From: JBBRYW01 sp038253945
Lineage (GTDB): Bacteria > Actinomycetota > Thermoleophilia > Gaiellales > Gaiellaceae
Assembly (NCBI GenBank): GCA_038253945.1
Contig: JBBSGR010000002.1
Location: 186,001-250,000, forward strand
Length of the DNA stretch: 64,000 bases
Reading direction: 5' to 3'
A model generated the notes under the pieces. The model saw only the letters and a list, made by a program, of their open reading frames with translations, searched no databases and was not told the origin of the DNA. Shown here one piece after another: positions 62,551-64,000 of the stretch (positions are counted from its first letter, which is position 1; every line of letters starts with the position of its first letter). The translations under genes and the position numbers were made by a program.

Positions 62551-62607
62551 CCGTCTACCGTACCGCGAGTCGACGAGGTGCACCGCGGCGATAGCATCTC
62601 TCGACCC

Positions 62608-63201
62608 ATGCGAGCCTCACGCCGCCTGAGCCAGGCGATCTCCGAGGGCGACGGCATCTCTGTCCTCGTCCCGGTCCGCGACCTGCAAGCGGCTCGCTCG
62701 GCCGAGGCGGACGGCGCCGAAGGTGTCGTGCTTCTGGGGCAGGTGAGCGGGGTCCGGGAGGCGCTCGCGGTTCCGATCGTCTGGGGCCTCGACGGCGCCC
62801 CCGAGGATGCGCGCGCGGGCGACGCGGACGCATATGTGCTCGTCGTGGAGGAGGTCGGCGATGACCACGGCCGGCTCGCGCAGCGCCACGCCGCCGCGCA
62901 CGAGCTCGGACTCGAGTGCGTGATCGAGGTTCGAGACGAGGAGGAGCTCGAGCTCGCTCTCGAACGGCTGGACCCGGAGATCTTCCTCCTGTCCGGCCGG
63001 GGTGCCGAGGGCGATCAACCGCCGCTCGAGCGCGTGCTCGATCTGCTGCCCGACGTTCCGGCCGGCAAGCTCGCGATCGCGGACGTCCCCGTCTCGAGGC
63101 GCGACGAGGTGCTCGCCCTCGAGCGAGCCGGCGTCGACGCTGTGATCGTCGGCCCGGGCAACGTGGCCGAGCTCGTCGGTGGCGCGCCCGTCGACGTCTG
63201 A
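62608..63201 (+). CDS. degenerate TrpC/TIM-barrel-like protein
   Basis: A 197-residue predicted half-size alpha/beta barrel. Phrases such as AHELGLECVIEVRDEEELEL, DPEIFLLSGR and RRDEVLALERAGVDAVIVGP mirror the second half of indole-3-glycerol phosphate synthase (TrpC). The catalytic lysines and phosphate loop of that enzyme are not evident, and no other trp genes are nearby. The start is ATG 62608. It overlaps the next gene by 23 bases. It may have a new ligand or a regulatory role. Confidence 0.5.
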   Translation: MRASRRLSQAISEGDGISVLVPVRDLQAARSAEADGAEGVVLLGQVSGVREALAVPIVWGLDGAPEDARAGDADAYVLVVEEVGDDHGRLAQRHAAAHELGLECVIEVRDEEELELALERLDPEIFLLSGRGAEGDQPPLERVLDLLPDVPAGKLAIADVPVSRRDEVLALERAGVDAVIVGPGNVAELVGGAPVDV

Positions 63202-64000
63202 ACAGCCGGCGGCGACCGTCCTTCGCGAAAGCCGGTGGGGCGGCCCGAAGGCGGCGCTTCTCGCCCTGCTGCTCCTCGGTGCCGCCTTGCGTTTGGTGGG
63301 AGTCCGGTACGGGCTGCCGCTGCCCGTCCTGAACCCCGACGAGGAGAGCATCGTGCCGCGTGCCTGGAAGATGGCGCACGGCGGCGGGCTCGACCCGCAC
63401 TGGTTCGACTACCCGACGCTTCTGATGTATCTCCTCGCCCCGTTTCAGGCGTGGCAGGCCCACCCGTCGTACCTGGCTGCCCGGCTGATCGTCGCCGGGC
63501 TCGGCGTGGGGGGGATCGGCGCGTCCTGGTGGCTCGGGCGGCGCGCGTACGGGCTGGTCGCGGGCAGCGTGGCGGCGGCGTGCGTCGCGGTGGAGACGAC
63601 CCACGTTCTCTATTCGCACATGGCGGTCACCGATGTGCCGCTGACGCTCGGCGTCGCGGCGGCGCTCGCGCTCATGGTGTCGGATCGGGTCGAGCTCGCC
63701 GGGCTCGCCGCCGGCGTCGCGATGGGCGTGAAGTACCCCGCCCTACTGCTCGTCGCCCCGCTCGTCGTCGCCTCGTGGCGCCGCTGGTGGCGGCTCGCCG
63801 CCTCGCTCGTGCTGGTGGTTGCGGGGTTCGCCGTCACGAGCCCCTTCGTTTTCCTACATCCCGGTCAGGCAGCCGGTGACGCTCTGCGTGTGCAGCGCCG
63901 CGCTCACGAGGGCTGGCTCGGGTTCGAGCACGACCACATCGCCCCCGTCGCCTTCGTCGACCGCCTCTGGCACGGCCTCGGGCCGGCGCTCGTCGTCGCT
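63179..64000 (+). CDS. membrane glycosyltransferase (GT39/ArnT-like), 3' partial
   Basis: The frame from GTG 63179 is open to the window's end (at least 274 residues). It begins with a short polar head, then a membrane span (ALLALLLLGAALRLVG). The NPDEESIVPRAWKMAHG loop has the acidic pair expected of dolichyl/undecaprenyl-phosphate sugar transferases. Further spans follow (YPTLLMYLLAPFQAW, LVAGSVAAACVAVETTHVL). It would transfer a sugar from a lipid carrier outside the membrane. The acceptor is unknown because the C-terminal part is missing. Confidence 0.7.
   Translation, partial: MARPSTSEQPAATVLRESRWGGPKAALLALLLLGAALRLVGVRYGLPLPVLNPDEESIVPRAWKMAHGGGLDPHWFDYPTLLMYLLAPFQAWQAHPSYLAARLIVAGLGVGGIGASWWLGRRAYGLVAGSVAAACVAVETTHVLYSHMAVTDVPLTLGVAAALALMVSDRVELAGLAAGVAMGVKYPALLLVAPLVVASWRRWWRLAASLVLVVAGFAVTSPFVFLHPGQAAGDALRVQRRAHEGWLGFEHDHIAPVAFVDRLWHGLGPALVVA

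Overview
This window is high-GC DNA from an actinobacterium. The best guess is the class Thermoleophilia (Gaiellales/Solirubrobacterales), but that is inference. The evidence is strong G/C bias at third codon positions, many GTG starts, a fused CofG-CofH protein (FbiC) for coenzyme F420, and at least a dozen genes with a TANNNT box 6-8 bases before the start codon, which suggests leaderless transcripts. No tRNA, rRNA, CRISPR array, phage or transposase was seen. Three reading-frame breaks are best explained by one extra base in a C- or GC-rich run, so some may be assembly errors.

Region 1 (1-8.7 kb): a polyhydroxyalkanoate (PHA) island on the minus strand. Acetoacetyl-CoA reductase (phaB) and PHA synthase (phaC) are followed by a separately promoted phasin, an XRE regulator, a short-chain dehydrogenase and a flavin disulfide oxidoreductase. 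On the plus strand are a Gfo/Idh/MocA oxidoreductase with a sugar isomerase-like TIM barrel, then msrB-msrA. Region 2 (8.9-16.3 kb): a secreted Asp-box propeller, a phenylacetate-CoA ligase-like enzyme, a 40-residue hydrophobic peptide, a DUF2127-like membrane protein, remnants of an ABC permease fused to another gene fragment, and a frameshifted hybrid histidine kinase.

Region 3 (16.3-24.9 kb): a cupin, an ornithine cyclodeaminase-like enzyme and an aromatic ammonia-lyase homologue that lacks the Ala-Ser-Gly MIO motif. These are followed by a long coiled-coil protein, a divergent Nudix regulator/BMP lipoprotein pair, a PPOX flavin protein, a membrane protein and HMG-CoA lyase. Region 4 (25-36.4 kb): an ECF-type sigma factor with a membrane partner, a YyaL-type protein, fbiC, an M20 peptidase, a zinc-ribbon/cyclase/AAA/TPR signalling protein and lysA.

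Region 5 (36.4-57 kb): housekeeping genes. These are leuS behind an apparent leader-peptide attenuator, comEA-comEC, holA, rpsT, murJ, lepA-hemW, hrcA, dnaJ-prmA-mtaB-HIT-yqeY-phoH-ybeY-dgkA/PAP2-cdd-era. Many of these genes overlap or nearly abut and are probably cotranscribed. Region 6 (56.4-64 kb): a membrane protein and a methyltransferase divergent from a deoC-aldehyde dehydrogenase-short aldehyde dehydrogenase operon, a secreted RTX/Asp-box protein, a degenerate TrpC-like barrel and the start of a membrane glycosyltransferase.

The most unusual signals are these: a six-codon Met-Gly-Glu-Leu-Leu-Ala leader before an intrinsic terminator upstream of leuS; the MIO-less lyase cluster; two copies of a ~72-bp repeat placed identically after the stop codons of phaC and the lyase; two copies of an 85-bp repeat that exactly fills the space from one gene's stop to the next gene's start; and a phasin promoter whose 17-bp spacer is an inverted repeat.
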